From NCBI GenBank assembly GCA_009809945.1, contig WTPW01000148.1, forward strand, positions 201,611 through 265,610: 64,000 nt of DNA, written 5' to 3'. Position 1 is the first letter of the stretch; the number at the start of each line of letters is the position of its first letter. The translations under genes were made by a program, and so were the position numbers. Below, one piece after another: positions 11,165 to 22,667 of the stretch. The notes beneath the pieces were generated by a model that searched no databases, had not been told where the DNA came from, and was given only the letters and a program-made list of their open reading frames with translations. The stretch comes from Gigaspora margarita (taxonomy: Eukaryota > Glomeromycota > Glomeromycetes > Diversisporales > Gigasporaceae).

Positions 11165-12750
11165 AGGTGGCAATCAAATTGCCAACAATCACTTCACAGA
11201 TATCAACCTATACTGACAATCATTTTACTGAAAGCTTTTTTTACTAACACAAAATTCACTGACACTCAATTTACTAACAAGTTCCTTTTTACTGACAAGT
11301 TGATTTTACTAACAAACACTTCACTAACAGTTATATTTACCAACAAAATCAACATACTGACAAGCTTATTTTACTGAAAATATAATTTACTGACAAGTTT
11401 ATTCTACCAACAATACAATTTGTCAACAATACAATTTGCTAACAATACAGCTTGTTGACATATGAAACCATAGCAATGAAATAAACTACTAATAATAATT
11501 ATGTATTATGCAATTTATTAATAATAACAATAAAAATTGCAAATTTTATTAATAACAATAATAATAATTATTTAACAGGTCCTATATGTGCACTGGATAT
11601 TTTTTGTATATATGGGCTAGGTGCTACAGAAAAGGGGAAATCAACAAAAAAAAATCTTCAAAAAATCAATTTTTACGTTATAAATTTTATAATAAGCTAT
11701 AAGAAATTATAAATTTTGAAGAACTATATTGCAAAATTTTATTAATACAACTACTTTTGTGTCTTTAAAAAAATGATCCTAATTGTATTCTAAATTAATT
11801 TATATAAAAAAATTAATTTTCAAAATTTTGTTGATTTCTCTCTTTTCTGTAGCACCAAGCCTATATTATTTGATTACTTTCTAATCATGTAATAACTCAA
11901 TTTTCTGATTTTATTTCTTTTTGCATAACTCATAAAATTTATATTAGTGAAAGTTAAGAAAAAAAGATTTAGCAAAAAAAAAAATAAAAAAAGTTAAATA
12001 AAAAAATGATGAATAAAAGTGAAAAGTAAATAAATGTAAAAAAGAGTAAAAGTGAGTCTAATAATTAGAAAGACCAAATAATATATACGAAAAACAATAG
12101 TGCTTACATTGGACCTTATGGATAAAAATTTATTAGTTAAATTGTAATAAAAACTGATTATTCGTAGAAAACAATATAAATGACATGGCAAAGCCATGTA
12201 ATTTATATAATAACCTAGTGATAAATCAGTTATCATCCACAACCTAACCAATAACAAGTACTTATTGTCACAGCTGATGCTAAAGTTACAACTTATTTTG
12301 TTACAAAATTTAAAAATTTTTTTTGAATGTTTTGTTTCATATTTGTCTTATAGAGCTAGGGTAGAGTTTGGGTATAGATTTTATATTTATAGAGTATATA
12401 TAGATTTTAGCAGGGCTTATAGTTTCAAATCAAGACCCTATAATTTCAGCATCAACTTTGATACTTAAGGCATCAGTGAATTGTTTGTCAGTAAATTGTA
12501 TTGTCAGTAGAATAATCTTGTCAATAAATTCTATTTTTAGTAAAATGAGCTTGTTGGTAAGTTGATTTTGTCAGTAAAATTAACTATCAGTGAAGTGTGT
12601 GTTAGTAAAATCAACATGTTAGTAAAAACATACTGGTTAGTAAATCAAGTATTGGTGAGTTATTTATTAGTAAAAAAAGCTTGTCAGTAAAATGGTTGTC
12701 AGTGTAGTGTTATGTCTTTGAAGTGATTGTTAACAAAATAATACAAATTC
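11165..12750. mobile_element. long CCGACAA-family element, 1.6 kb
   Basis: Each arm (11165 to about 11470, and about 12474-12750) consists of more than ten degenerate TTCACTGACAA-type units in opposite orientation. Flanks attttttat (11156-11164) and attttttac (12751-12759) match in 8 of 9. The central kilobase is different from the short copies, holds no convincing gene, and contains another inverted-repeat element. A plausible longer relative of the 300-bp MITEs. Confidence 0.72.
11614..11861. mobile_element. 248-bp inverted-repeat element, GGTGCTACAGAAAAG ends
   Basis: GGGCTAGGTGCTACAGAAAA at the left pairs with TTTTCTGTAGCACCAAGCC at the right. AT-rich and non-coding. It lies in the centre of the 1.6 kb element, so it inserted later or forms its core. 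Confidence 0.7.
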
Positions 12751-13642
12751 ATTTTTTACTTAGTACCACCTCATTCTTGTATAGCATGATTACTTTATCT
12801 AATTCAAATTGGTTAATATAATATATAGATATGATTACTATCTCTGACCATGTATCTATAGTAAAAATTATGTAATAAATAGCATGCCACTAATTAAAGA
12901 ACCCAAAATTTTATAGCCCAAATTCAATTTTGACTATTATTATACAAACTGAGCTAGTATTAATACCCTTTGCTATTAGTACATGCCTACTATTTATATC
13001 TATATAGACTTCCAATCAATTATTTCTAAATATTTAAACTTATATCTAAACTACTATCTAACCACAAAATCTTTTCTTATAACTACTAGCCAATTTGTCA
13101 CATATTTCTTAATCTTATCAAATATTACTTATATCAACTATATTTATACAAAGTAAGAGTATATAGTAATAATATACATAACAATATAGCTAATGACTAG
13201 CACAACAACATTTATTAGCACTAAACAATATCTACAATTTTTTATTTGTACTCTAATATAAACAATACTATATAGAACAACCTACTCAATGCACAATTAA
13301 AAACATCTGTAATGCTTATAAAATTTCAATATAGTTATCTTAGCACTATATAGAAAAAATTATACCAATATCACACCAAATTGATTGGAACACTACATGG
13401 CTTTTTCTAAACAACAAGATCACATAACTATACTAACTTTTGATTAAGCAATTCCAAAACCTTTTGCATTATAAACCTTCTTAATATTTTATCTACTCTG
13501 GCACATTTTCACTATTTTTACCCTACTATATTTAACAACAACACATGTATTATCTATAACAAATATAAACAAAATTGCCACTAGTTAGCTTGCTCCATAT
13601 TGCTTTTTATTATTCAACAAGCAATAAAAGATATTTTTATAT

Positions 13643-13961
13643 GGGTTCATATTTTTTTGGCCAACAAACACTTCACTAAATAACATTTCACCAACAAATA
13701 TTCATCAACAAGTTCATTTTACTGACAGTTTGTTTCACTGAAGCTCATTTCACTGACAAGTTTTTTTTTTAAAAAGCACACTAACTTTAACCCTAATTTT
13801 ACCCTGACCCTACCCTGACCCTAACAACAATGACCAGAATTACTTTGTTAGTGAAATGAGCTTCAGTAAAATAAACTGTCAGTAAAATGAACTTGTTGGT
13901 GAATAATTGTTGGTTAAATATTATGTTAGTAAAGTGATTGTTAGCAAAATAATTTCCATCC
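13643..13961. mobile_element. Mutator-like MITE, CCGACAA family, copy 4
   Basis: Same architecture as 281-578, with the conserved centre TTTTACCCTGACCCTACCCT. Flanks tttttatat (13634-13642) and tttttatac (13962-13970) match in 8 of 9. It interrupts the LINE relic. Confidence 0.82.
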
Positions 13962-14275
13962 TTTTTATACAACAAGTACTAGATATCTTAGTTACAGAAC
14001 TATTTGCACTATATTACAACTTAATTTATTATTATTGTCTTTCTTTTATCCAACTACTAACTTTTATTTCTTTATTAATTTATTCAATATTACAAGGTTT
14101 TATTTTTGTACCAATTATTAATACTATTACTCAAACTAATACTTCTAACAAAATTGCAACATAGCTTACAATTACTTTCTATTCAAAATATTACAAAATA
14201 TATATAATCAAAATCAATTATGGAACTTTGTTGTACAAAATTAGCAGACTGAAAAAAAATTATTAATATTTAACT

Positions 14276-14553
14276 AGGGTTCCTCAAATTCAAATCAAAT
14301 CAAATATTGGGTCAATTTGAATTTGATCAAATCAAATTGACCCTGATTTGAATTTGATTTGATTCAAATATTTGGATTTAAATTTGATTTGAATTTGAAT
14401 TTTTAATAGTAATTTTCAAATCAAAACAAATATTTGTCAAATCAAATCAAATTTGGTCAGATTTGAATTTGATCAAATCAAATATAGTCAAATTTGAATT
14501 TGATCAAATATTTGATTCAAATATTTGAAGATCAAATCAAATTGTGGAACCCT
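14276..14553 (+). mobile_element. ATTCAAA-rich element with AGGGTTCC ends, copy 1
   Basis: Ends AGGGTTCC and GGAACCCT. A perfect 10-bp direct repeat, atatttaact, flanks it (14266-14275 and 14554-14563). The interior is almost entirely permutations of TCAAATTTGA / ATTTGATTTG, so it is a quasi-palindromic satellite-like core. No coding potential. The duplication length suggests Mutator-like transposition. Confidence 0.85.
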
Positions 14554-14563
14554 ATATTTAACT

Positions 14564-15302
14564 ATAACATACTATACACTACTCTGCAAGTATTTGATTA
14601 CTTTATACCTATATATACTATACTTATAGCTGTACCTGTAGTGTGCCTGATCAACAATACAATAATATTAACAACAGGTGCTCTTCTGTTGGACTCTCAA
14701 TTTGTAAAATTGAAATTTGTTATATAACTAAATTAAATTTAGTACCCCTATAAACTCTATTTTACATATTCAAATCTAGATAAATTTTAATTACTAAGTA
14801 GTAGGTTTAGTTTGCAGATTAGCTAAGTAGTATTACTATTTACAGTCTAAGTTTTGATTCTTGTAAATATAATTTGTAATTTATAAAACCTCTAAAGGCT
14901 TTATTCTCAAATTATTAATAAGACAGAAGCAAAACCTCATAATACCAAAAAAAAATCAAAAAAATCAAATCAGAGCATTTAATAATACTTATTTTTTAAC
15001 CTTTCTTATACCAAATTCATAGTTGTTTTCTTAACTTTTATGCTTTTAAAAGCAAATGATACCAGTGTTAAAGATTTAATGTTTTTAGTGTTTCCAGGAA
15101 CATTTAAAAAAATTTAGAAACATTAAATTTAGAATTTGTGTTTCCTATTAGAAACAAAGTAGGAATATAAAAGTTATAATTTGTGTTCTAGTTTTTTTGC
15201 CATGCCATGCCTTTTTTTTTTTTTTTAGTTGTGCTATAGTATGTACAGTTATTTTTTAGTCATGGCATAGTATATATGCTTTTTTAACTATGGGATCAGA
15301 TT
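14564..15302. other. AT-rich spacer, possible LINE 3' remnant
   Basis: The first 150 bp may continue the LINE relic. The rest is AT-rich with a run of 14 T near 15214 and an imperfect inverted word pair around 15080-15170. No supported gene. Confidence 0.3.
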
Positions 15303-15925
15303 AGGGGTCTAAATGGGTCAGATTGGGTCAGGTTTGGGCCTAACCGGGGTCAGACCCACTTGGGTCCAAACCCAACCTGGGTCAGGCCCGCCTCATGTCA
15401 AACCCGACCCGGGTCTGACCCAACCCAACCCAACCCGGGTTGAACCCAGGTCGATAATAGTTGCTACATAGTAAAGTCTAAATTTTACTAAGTAAATTGA
15501 TAGTATTCGCTTAAGTAAACTTGTTCGAAAGAACAAAATGCATATACATTAAAATTTTCATCCAGATCAAAAAAATTTTTATTATTTGACTTTTAATTTT
15601 TACGTTCAATGAAATAATTATAATCTTTTTAAAAAATATGTTCGACGAACGTAAAAATTAAACGTCAAATAATAAAAAGTTCTCCAATTTGGATAATATT
15701 TTCAGAGTATATGTATTTTGATCTTCCAAACAAGATTACTTAAGCAGATTTTATCAATTTACATAGTAAAATTTTGACTTTACTATGTAGCGACTACTTG
15801 CGATCATTGAATAAAATCTGATCTTGGTCTGACCCGACTCGCGTTTTTTCTGACCCAGGTCTGACCCGACCTGACCCGGGTCAGACAGTTGGGTTGGGTC
15901 AGACCCGACCCAGCTAAGACCTCTA
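15303..15925. mobile_element. GGGTC-rich MITE with nested P repeat
   Basis: A perfect 9-bp duplication, gatcagatt, lies at 15294-15302 and 15926-15934. Terminal zones are reiterations of GGGTC/GACCC (for example TGGGTCAGGTTTGGGCC at the left). The centre (15453-15805) is the P palindrome seen five times in the window. Related in style to the ends of the 1346-4232 element. Non-coding. Confidence 0.85.
15453..15805. repeat. P palindrome, copy 1
   Basis: Inverted repeat with arms starting TAGTTGCTACATAGTAAAGT and its complement; the inner arms carry CTTTTAATTTTTACGTTC. Both arms include TACTTAAGC or its complement. Length about 350 bp. Other copies lie at about 30423-30772, 39322-39640, 39850-40525 and 50293-50642. 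Confidence 0.8.
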
Positions 15926-16245
15926 GATCAGATTGTAATATCAATTTTTATTATAGGAACATTAAAACTTTTTTGAGAACATAAATTTAATATTTTATGT
16001 TTCTGAAGAACAAAAAAAAATTTCAAATCTTTTTCACTAAATGATGCTTAGAAATACTATAAAATATTATATACAAGATTTCTATTTGTAGATCTACTAT
16101 AAATTAGATCCAAATATAAACTACAAAATCTATATTATCAAATACAGTTTTTTTAGTATATATATACTTTAAATTTTTAATTTATATTAACCCAAGTCTT
16201 ATATAGTACAAAAATTGGTAGAATATAACAGACCTGGTTTTGTTT

Positions 16246-16528
16246 TGGGTCCATAATTTGATTTAATCTTCAAATATTTGAATCAAATATTTGATCAAAT
16301 TCAAATTCAAATTTGACTATATTTGATTTAATCAAATTCAAATCTGGCTAAATTTGATTTGATTTAACAAATATTTGATTTGATTTGAAAATTACTATTA
16401 AAAATTCAAATTCAAATCAAATTCAAATCCAAATATTTGAATCAAATCAAATTCAAATCAGGGTCAATTTTATTTGATCAAATTCAAATTAACCCAATAT
16501 TTGATTTGATTTGAATTTGAGGAACCCT
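16246..16528 (-). mobile_element. ATTCAAA-rich element, copy 2, inverted
   Basis: Reverse-oriented relative of 14276-14553, ending GGAACCCT. Flanks ggttttgttt (16236-16245) and agttttgtta (16529-16538) match in 8 of 10. The two copies are inverted to each other across 1.7 kb, which could pair in a single strand. Confidence 0.8.
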
Positions 16529-16538
16529 AGTTTTGTTA

Positions 16539-16920
16539 TAGCATTTTATAATAATGCTTATAAATCTAATTTGCTATTTTTAACTTTATTTATTACTGAT
16601 TTTTATACTTATGCCTAAATAGAATAACAAACAATTTAAATAATTTGAAAGAAAATATATAAAATAGTAAATAAAGATTTATGTTCTTGGGTTTTGTACA
16701 AACTTGATTTGCTGCTTTTAACTCTATTTAATGACAATTAATCTTTATATTTTAGCAATTGTTGTCATTACAAAAGACACTTAAATTATCTTATGAATCA
16801 AATAATTGTTATAAGTAATTCTTATTATTACAATTCAAATATATTTTTTCTTTAATAATTAAAAGCATATTATAAGATTAGTCTAAAAAATTCATTATTT
16901 TTAATGTATTTAAAATAAAG
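16539..16920. other. AT-rich spacer
   Basis: No repeat or gene could be supported, though the last part may be N-terminal kinase sequence too decayed to recognise. Confidence 0.3.
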
Positions 16921-17133
16921 ATTCTAAAGATTATTTTTTTGTTATAGAATATGCTTTAGAAAATTGTCTTGCAAAAAATTATATTCCATAGTACAAATAA
17001 ATTGAAAGATTAATTGAATCTGTTATATTCAATCTTCTAATAATCCATTCTCAAAATTTTATTCATCATGAGTTTACATATTTAAAAAGTGCATACATCA
17101 TAAATTTATAGTTTTTGATAATAGCTAATATTG
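16921..17133 (+). pseudogene. protein kinase (TKL-type) pseudogene, part 1
   Basis: DYFFVIEYALENCLAKN matches the hinge region of fungal TKL-like kinases, and IIHSQNFIHHEF matches the catalytic-loop zone around HRD...N, with the HRD itself lost. The reading breaks at 17133, where a SINE tail begins, and resumes at 25313 after an 8.2 kb nest. Stops and frameshifts exclude function. Confidence 0.65.
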
Positions 17134-17587
17134 TTTTTTTTTTTATTTTAAAGTACCTGTCTTGTAGCACAGGTTTTTATTCAGTTTACTCATTAGAAAT
17201 TACACTTGGATGAGAGTACAACTAGCCATATGTACATTTTTGGTATCTAATTTAAGTGGTCTGCCCAAAGATTCTATACTAGATACTATATTTGCAACCC
17301 AACTATAGGAAATTTTAATTTAAACTTTCTGATTTTTTGCTCCTTGGTCAATCTTAACTAATTCTTTGGGACATTCATGAACATCCTGAATTTATTCTCA
17401 CCTTGACTCTTAGGACTTCTTTTTTATATCAAAAATATAATCTGGCTTATACTTAACAGAAAACTTGGTAGAGTAGTACCTGTCCTATACAGGTATTTAT
17501 CTATACTTTGGTAATGATGCATTCACTAAGGTTTATACTTGGAATTAAAGTGATTGCACTCTTACTATTATCTACTTCTGTCCTTAT
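17134..17587 (-). mobile_element. tRNA-headed SINE, family 1, copy E (3' part)
   Basis: Plus-strand poly-T (17134-17145) is the A-tail of a minus-strand retroposon. The following body matches the 3' half of copy 23485-24481 (ACAACTAGCC, TTTTTGGTATCTAATTTAAG, AACCCAACTATAGGAA). It stops at about 17587, where the piggyBac element begins. The missing 5' half is at 22668-23371. Left target-site duplication is aatagctaatattg (17120-17133), repeated at 25313-25326. Confidence 0.75.
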
Positions 17588-18047
17588 CCCTTAAACTGTA
17601 AGTAATCACAGCCAAATTTGCCTGCGATTTTTCCTTCACTATATTATATATAAAATTTTTTGAAATTTAAGCTTTGTGTAACAAAACTTTTATTGTAAAT
17701 AGCCAATTAGCTTTAAAATAATTTTGAACTTTTATTTTTATATTTTTATAAAAAATTATATTCTATATACATACTTGCAGATTAGCTATTTTTGATAATC
17801 GTACTAATTTTGCAAAATTTTCTGCTTTATTTTTAATTTTCTTACTATGCTTCAATTATAACTACAAGAAAGCTTAGCAAGAAATATAAATTTTAGCATA
17901 AAAAAAAACTTATTATTTTATTTTTGCATTTTTCCATTCAGAGAATTTTGTCTTCGCATAAGGACAACTTTTTCGATTTATTTAAGTATTTTACTAATTT
18001 ATTTACTTAATACTTATTTATTTAATAAATGTAAAAAGAAAAACATA

Positions 18048-21000
18048 TTAATTATTTTCTTCTTTCCAGGTATGATAATCTTCAAAACAATTGCTTCTAC
18101 TCTTGCTACAACATAAGGAAACATTACACTTAATACAATAAATCTGCAATTGTGGTGGATTCTTAGATGCCTTTATATCATTAATATTTGTTTTATTCTT
18201 TTTATTGTTATTTTCATTTTTTTCATTACACATTTTTTTCACCCAATACTTGCACCACATGCAACTATTTCTTTATTCTTGCCATTCAGATAAATGGCTA
18301 TCTGGAGATAACCTCAATAAGAAAAGTTCAAAATTATTTGTTATATACCATTTTGTTGCATGATCATCATTTTTATCATTAAATCATACTAATTTTTTAA
18401 CTCTACTTCATGTATTTGGTTGTTTTAACTCACTACTTTCTTCCATACTCACATTAATCAAATCCCATACTAGCTGAATTTGAAAATCTTTATAATTAAT
18501 GTTTTTACTACTTTTTTTAAAAAATTAAATAGGAATTTACAATCGAAGTATCCAATAACCAGTAAAACAAGGACACCCAAGTTCTTCTTACTAGTAACTG
18601 AATGCCGTAATACCCATGAAGCTGATCTGCTATGTCCAGTATTTAAAATTCAATGTTCTCATGGTTCTCAATGAACATTTGAGTTTTTTTAAGAACATTG
18701 ATATTTAAAAAAAGGTTCTCTTATTTGAGAACATTTTATCCTCTTGAAATGTTCTCAAAGTGAACATTTATAAAATTTTTATGTTCTAGATTTACTAATG
18801 AGAACAATAAATTATTTAAAATGTTTATCAATTTGATAATATAATTTGATTATGACAAATTTTGTACATATATATATACTATGTATAGCACATAAAGTTG
18901 TACAATATGGGTAACAAATAAATATTTAAAGAAATAGACTTTAAAATTTTTAAAATAAAACAGTCATTAGCCATAAAGTGTGTTTTTATATTGAGAGTAT
19001 CATTATTGTATAGACTTATATATAGATGATTTGGGTCAAATGATAAGCTAATACCAAGCAAGTAAAAAAGATACAAAGTATTTGTTAGTACAAAGTTTAA
19101 ATAGTTAAATAACAAAGTAATTGGATTCTAATTTATTTCATTAACCAATAGTAGCATTAGTAAAATATTATAGAAAGGCTTGTTTTACTATGAGCAAATA
19201 TAAAAAGCACTTGATGTTTAACAAAATTATTAGAAATTAAATTGTATAATACATTGTGTTATATTGAAAAAATACAAAGAATCATATACAAAGTTTAAAA
19301 AATTATTAATAGATAACATGAACTTAGTGTGTAAATTGTAAGTATAGAATTTATGTTCAAATAAGTTATTATTCTATTAACAATAGAATTCTTTATTAAA
19401 AATTATTTTATTTACTATATTAAACTATCAGAGCATAAATTATTTATTTATAATCTACTTATTTTATTTTTAAAAGTTAGATATAACTTTAATTCACAAT
19501 ATATTAAACTACAAGCAAGTAAATGCAGTGAAAGAAAAGCTTAATATTCAATTAGCATACCAAGAATAGTGCAAATTGATTATAGAATTAATTATTATAT
19601 TATTAATTTTATTAATTTGAATTAATTTTGTTGTAAATTAATAAATAATATATATCAATAGTGTTTGAAGCAAATATAAACATGAACATTCTTTAAAAAT
19701 TAATATTCAATATATTTAATATATAATGAATACTAAAAAGTTTTTGAGAACAATAAACATTTTAATTATGCCCTTTTGAGAACATAACTTTCAATTTGAA
19801 TTTTAAATACTGGCTATGTCTACTCCGCCCATGTCATGGTTATAATCATCAACCACACAAGGAATTGGTAAGGCTTTTTTACTAGCAGCCCCAAAAACTG
19901 CTTGCACTTTTTTTGCATTGGTGCTGGTTTCTCAAGGTTGATGTCTAACTCTTTTAACTCTATTTTCATTTCTAGTAATTTCATGAATAGTTATTAGCAT
20001 GGTTACTGGACCGTTGACCATCCATAAAAGAGCCAAAACATTATTGACTACAACTCCAGATAATGTATTCCACTCTAATTTTTTATTTGTTTTAAGAATT
20101 TTTGGAAATTTTGCTCGATTTGTTCTAACTATCCCACAAGCCCCAAAATTTTTATCATGCAGATATTGAAAGAGATTAATAGACAAAAACAGTTGTCCAT
20201 ATAGATATTAAAAGATTTATTTAAGGGTAATTGGAAAACAAGATAATTAACATAATTTCCAGCTTTATTTAAATTAGAAATTTGGTTTACTTCAGGATAA
20301 TTTTGAATTTGTGAAGTAAAAATGAAAGCATATGTGTAACCCACATCACAAAAAGATAGAATCTTGTATCCTTCTGGTGTAGGCTTGTTTTTGATTTTTA
20401 CCATATATATGCTATGACCTGAAAACCATATGATCATTTCATTGATCGATATATTAAACAATGGTATACAAATTAATTTAGAAATTGTTTGAATATGGCT
20501 TGCCAATGGGTCTAGTTTAGAATACAAATACAAAAATGAGATATTACAGTTAGAAATATATATAAAACGCTTAATCTAAATTATAAAAATAAAAAAATAA
20601 ATAGAAATTAAATAAAATAAAAAATTTAATCATTTACAAAATTCGATTGTAATAAAAATTTATTAAAAAAATATACTTGCTCAAAACGAAGTAATGACAT
20701 AAAAGTTGTTATTTTGTGCTCAGTAAATCTATCATCTCTATTCTAGTAATCTCTAATACTAGGTAATTTAAAAATACCAAAATATATCAAAATCGCTACC
20801 CAAATTTTAAGTTCTCCTATAGTTAATTTTTCCCATCTACGACCTTTCCCTGCACCTTTTATATAAGCATATTCATTAGTATTCTGGACTATCATGTTTA
20901 TTTGTTCAGATGAAAAGAAGAGACTAAAAATTAAATATAGTGATAATAATGCAAATTCATATCTAGTAGGTAAGTTTAATAAAATTCATGTATTGGGCGC

Positions 21001-21420
21001 AAATGTTAAAATATATTAAAAGAAGGGGGAGAAGGAAGTTGTACATTTTTAACTTTATAATTTTGACTATTACTGTGACTACGACCATGACCACAGCCAT
21101 GGCCACAGCTACAGCCACACCACGACCATGACCATGACCATGACTACTATCATGGTTTTCAATTTTTTCATCTTCAAGTTGTTCTTGAACATCATAATTT
21201 TCCTCTTCGTCTGATTCACTTTGCTCATAATTTTCATAAGTATTACACGATACTTCAACAATATATACATAATTATCATTCTGTTCATCACAAAGTGAGT
21301 TTCCATTATAAAATATGATAAAAGATTTTTTAACAAAAGAAAAAAATTAAATTTGAATAAAAATGTTATACATAGTAATATTTTAAAAAATTCTTTAGAC
21401 AGCATTTTTTGAAACAATAG
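18048..21420 (-). pseudogene. piggyBac transposase pseudogene (DDE_Tnp_1_7 type)
   Basis: Minus-strand pieces in order: an acidic N-terminal stretch (about 21250-21150, DEEENYDVQEQLEDEK) running into a His/Gly-rich tail; MIVQNTNEYAYIKGAGKG and ELKIWVAILIYFGIFKLP (about 20920-20760); the catalytic region KLDPLASHIQ, SINEMIIWFSGHS, YKILSFCDVGYTYAF, IYMDNCF (20533-20190); LFQYLHDKNFGACGIVRTNR and LLWMVNGPVTMLITIHEI (20186-19932); LPIPCVVDDYNHDMGGVDIA (to 19813). After the nested hAT MITE come DQLHGYYG and a Cys-rich C-terminus (IYCIKCNVSLCC...CFEDYHTW, to 18048). piggyBac transposases cut and paste at TTAA using three Asp. The first is Asn here (codon 20441-20443), a Trp codon is TAG (20743-20745), and there are further frameshifts. 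Confidence 0.9.
18637..19812. mobile_element. hAT-type element, 1.18 kb, inside the piggyBac gene
   Basis: Terminal inverted repeats CAGTATTTAAAATTCAA and TTGAATTTTAAATACTG. A perfect 8-bp duplication, gctatgtc, lies at 18629-18636 and 19813-19820. The interior is AT-rich with GTTCTC/GAGAAC words near the ends and no transposase. It falls exactly between GGVDIA and DQL of the transposase, that is, between the last two catalytic-region Asp residues. Same family as 2919-3147. Confidence 0.92.
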
Positions 21421-21595
21421 GTAAGTATATTAATTAAATAATTTAATTAAATATGTTAACAGAATGTAAATCAATACTTATCTTATACCAAAAAATGCTT
21501 GGTCAATTTTTGTAAAGAAATATAAATTGATCTATATTCAAATTTAGAAATCACAGGCAAATTTGCTTGCAAAACCGTTTAAGGGATAAGGTTTA

Positions 21596-22667
21596 CAGCC
21601 AGACCTCTCTATAATTACAAGTTGGTTGCACCCTATTTTGGTGATTGTATAGAGGTGTAACTATAAATAAAATACTTTGTTATGGACATATAACCAAAAG
21701 TCAATTAGTAATATATTTGCGCATATTTGAAATACTATTAAAAAAATTTAAAACATTTAATAGTGAACAACTTTTGATCTAGTGGCCCAATTTGGATAAA
21801 ATGACCACCAGAGTGTTTTTTTAAGAGTATAAAATTGTCAAATCTAGTTACAAAATGCTAAGATTATTAAGGATTTTTTGCCTAGATATTTAAATTTAAT
21901 CAATTCTTAAACATATGAAGTAATACAAATCCTTAATGATCACAAGAGCTTGCGATTAGATTTTAATAATTTTGGGCTCATTAGATTCATCTCGTCGAGA
22001 TGAACATTTTGGTGTTGTTTCATTTAAATTGGACTACCGAATCAAAAGTTATTTGCTATTAAAGCTTTAAAAATTTTTAAAAGAATATTTTAAATAAGAG
22101 GATTTCTATTTGTACGCAGGGTGTTTGAACACTGTACTACACAAATTATATAGAAAAATGCAGTATGCAGATTATTTTTTGTACAACAAACATAAAGAAA
22201 AAACCCCAAAATTAATTGTATCTTAAAATTTTGCTTAAGAAACAATCTATGAGCTCTAAGAAAAAAAAATTCCTTGTAAAATTTTGGTATAAACTATGCC
22301 CCCCTGCGCCATCCCAGTTCTTACCCTAACCTTAATATTAATTAAATTATTTTTTATTTTAATAAAAAATCTTTTAATTTATAAAAATTATTATACCTGT
22401 GTTCAAACACTCCTGTGTACAATTAGTTATTTTCTTTAAATAAATATAAATATGAATATTAGCAAATCAGATTTTTTAATCCATATTTGGTCAAAATTGG
22501 TGACTATAAAGAGGGTCTTTATTAATAAAATTGATAAAAAAATCAAAATTTTTTGTGATAGTGATTATAGGTGATTTGTGACTATAAGGTAGTTTTTTTA
22601 CTATTTAAAGTCTGTTGTACAATTTTGGGTGCTTATATAGAAGTGTGAATATAGAGAGATCTAACTG
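21596..22667. mobile_element. TA-flanked element, 1.07 kb, with nested MITE
   Basis: Ends CAGCCAGACCTCTCTATAAT and ATATAGAGAGATCTAACTG, flanked by TA (21594-21595, 22668-22669). The interior contains two Q-type motif arms (about 21765-22080) and a second TA-flanked element at 22115-22417. No transposase. Confidence 0.8.
22115..22417. mobile_element. 303-bp TA-flanked MITE
   Basis: CGCAGGGTGTTTGAACAC pairs with GTGTTCAAACACTCCTGTG; TA at 22113-22114 and 22418-22419. The interior (22262-22345) is related, in reverse, to 5622-5705. Confidence 0.8.

Larger units (their letters stand above)
11131..12891. mobile_element. AGGGGCGTGCC-family MITE split by a larger element
   Basis: Left remnant 11131-11164 (AGGAGTGTGCTATTTATTAC) and right remnant 12751-12891 ending TAGCATGCCACT together match the intact 168-bp copy at 58945-59112. 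The 1.6 kb CCGACAA-type element was inserted between them. The intact host MITE would be about 175 bp. Confidence 0.75.
10933..14275 (+). pseudogene. LINE relic (RNase H and zinc-knuckle tail), heavily interrupted
   Basis: Reading through 10933-11130, skipping the MITEs, then 12892-13642 and 13962-14275 gives RNase H-like pieces. KFIFYTNNFV is in the place of the usual FYTDGS, so the first catalytic Asp is Asn. KTELVLI is the Glu-bearing helix, and IYIDFQSII carries the second Asp. A poor zinc-knuckle-like segment (CIIYNKYKQNCH) and a tail IYNQNQLWNFVVQN follow. Several stops and frameshifts are present. The order matches the 3' half of the LINEs at 42.1-48.5 and 53.0-57.5 kb. Assignment is by pattern in a degraded sequence. 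Confidence 0.45.
17588..21585 (-). mobile_element. piggyBac-type DNA transposon, inactive
   Basis: About 4.0 kb, or 2.8 kb without the nested hAT MITE. Inverted ends CCCTTAAACTGT and ACCGTTTAAGGG, with a shared subterminal CAAATTTGCCTG word. The immediate flanks are TTAT and ATAA rather than a clean TTAA pair, and a second TTAA sits inside each end, so the exact boundary is uncertain. It contains a decayed piggyBac transposase on the minus strand and splits SINE copy E. Confidence 0.8.

Noticed and set aside
10893-11377. Two overlapping plus-strand frames of 80-107 codons
   Set aside because: They run through palindrome end, LINE relic and MITE arm; no single coding unit is supported.
11165-12750. 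CRISPR-like spaced repeats
   Set aside because: Units are degenerate, unevenly spaced, inverted between arms and flanked by a target duplication; the genome is eukaryotic.
13797-13825. Telomere-like CCCTGACCCTACCCTGACCCTAA words
   Set aside because: They occur at the same internal position in each CCGACAA-family MITE and never as an array, so they belong to the element.
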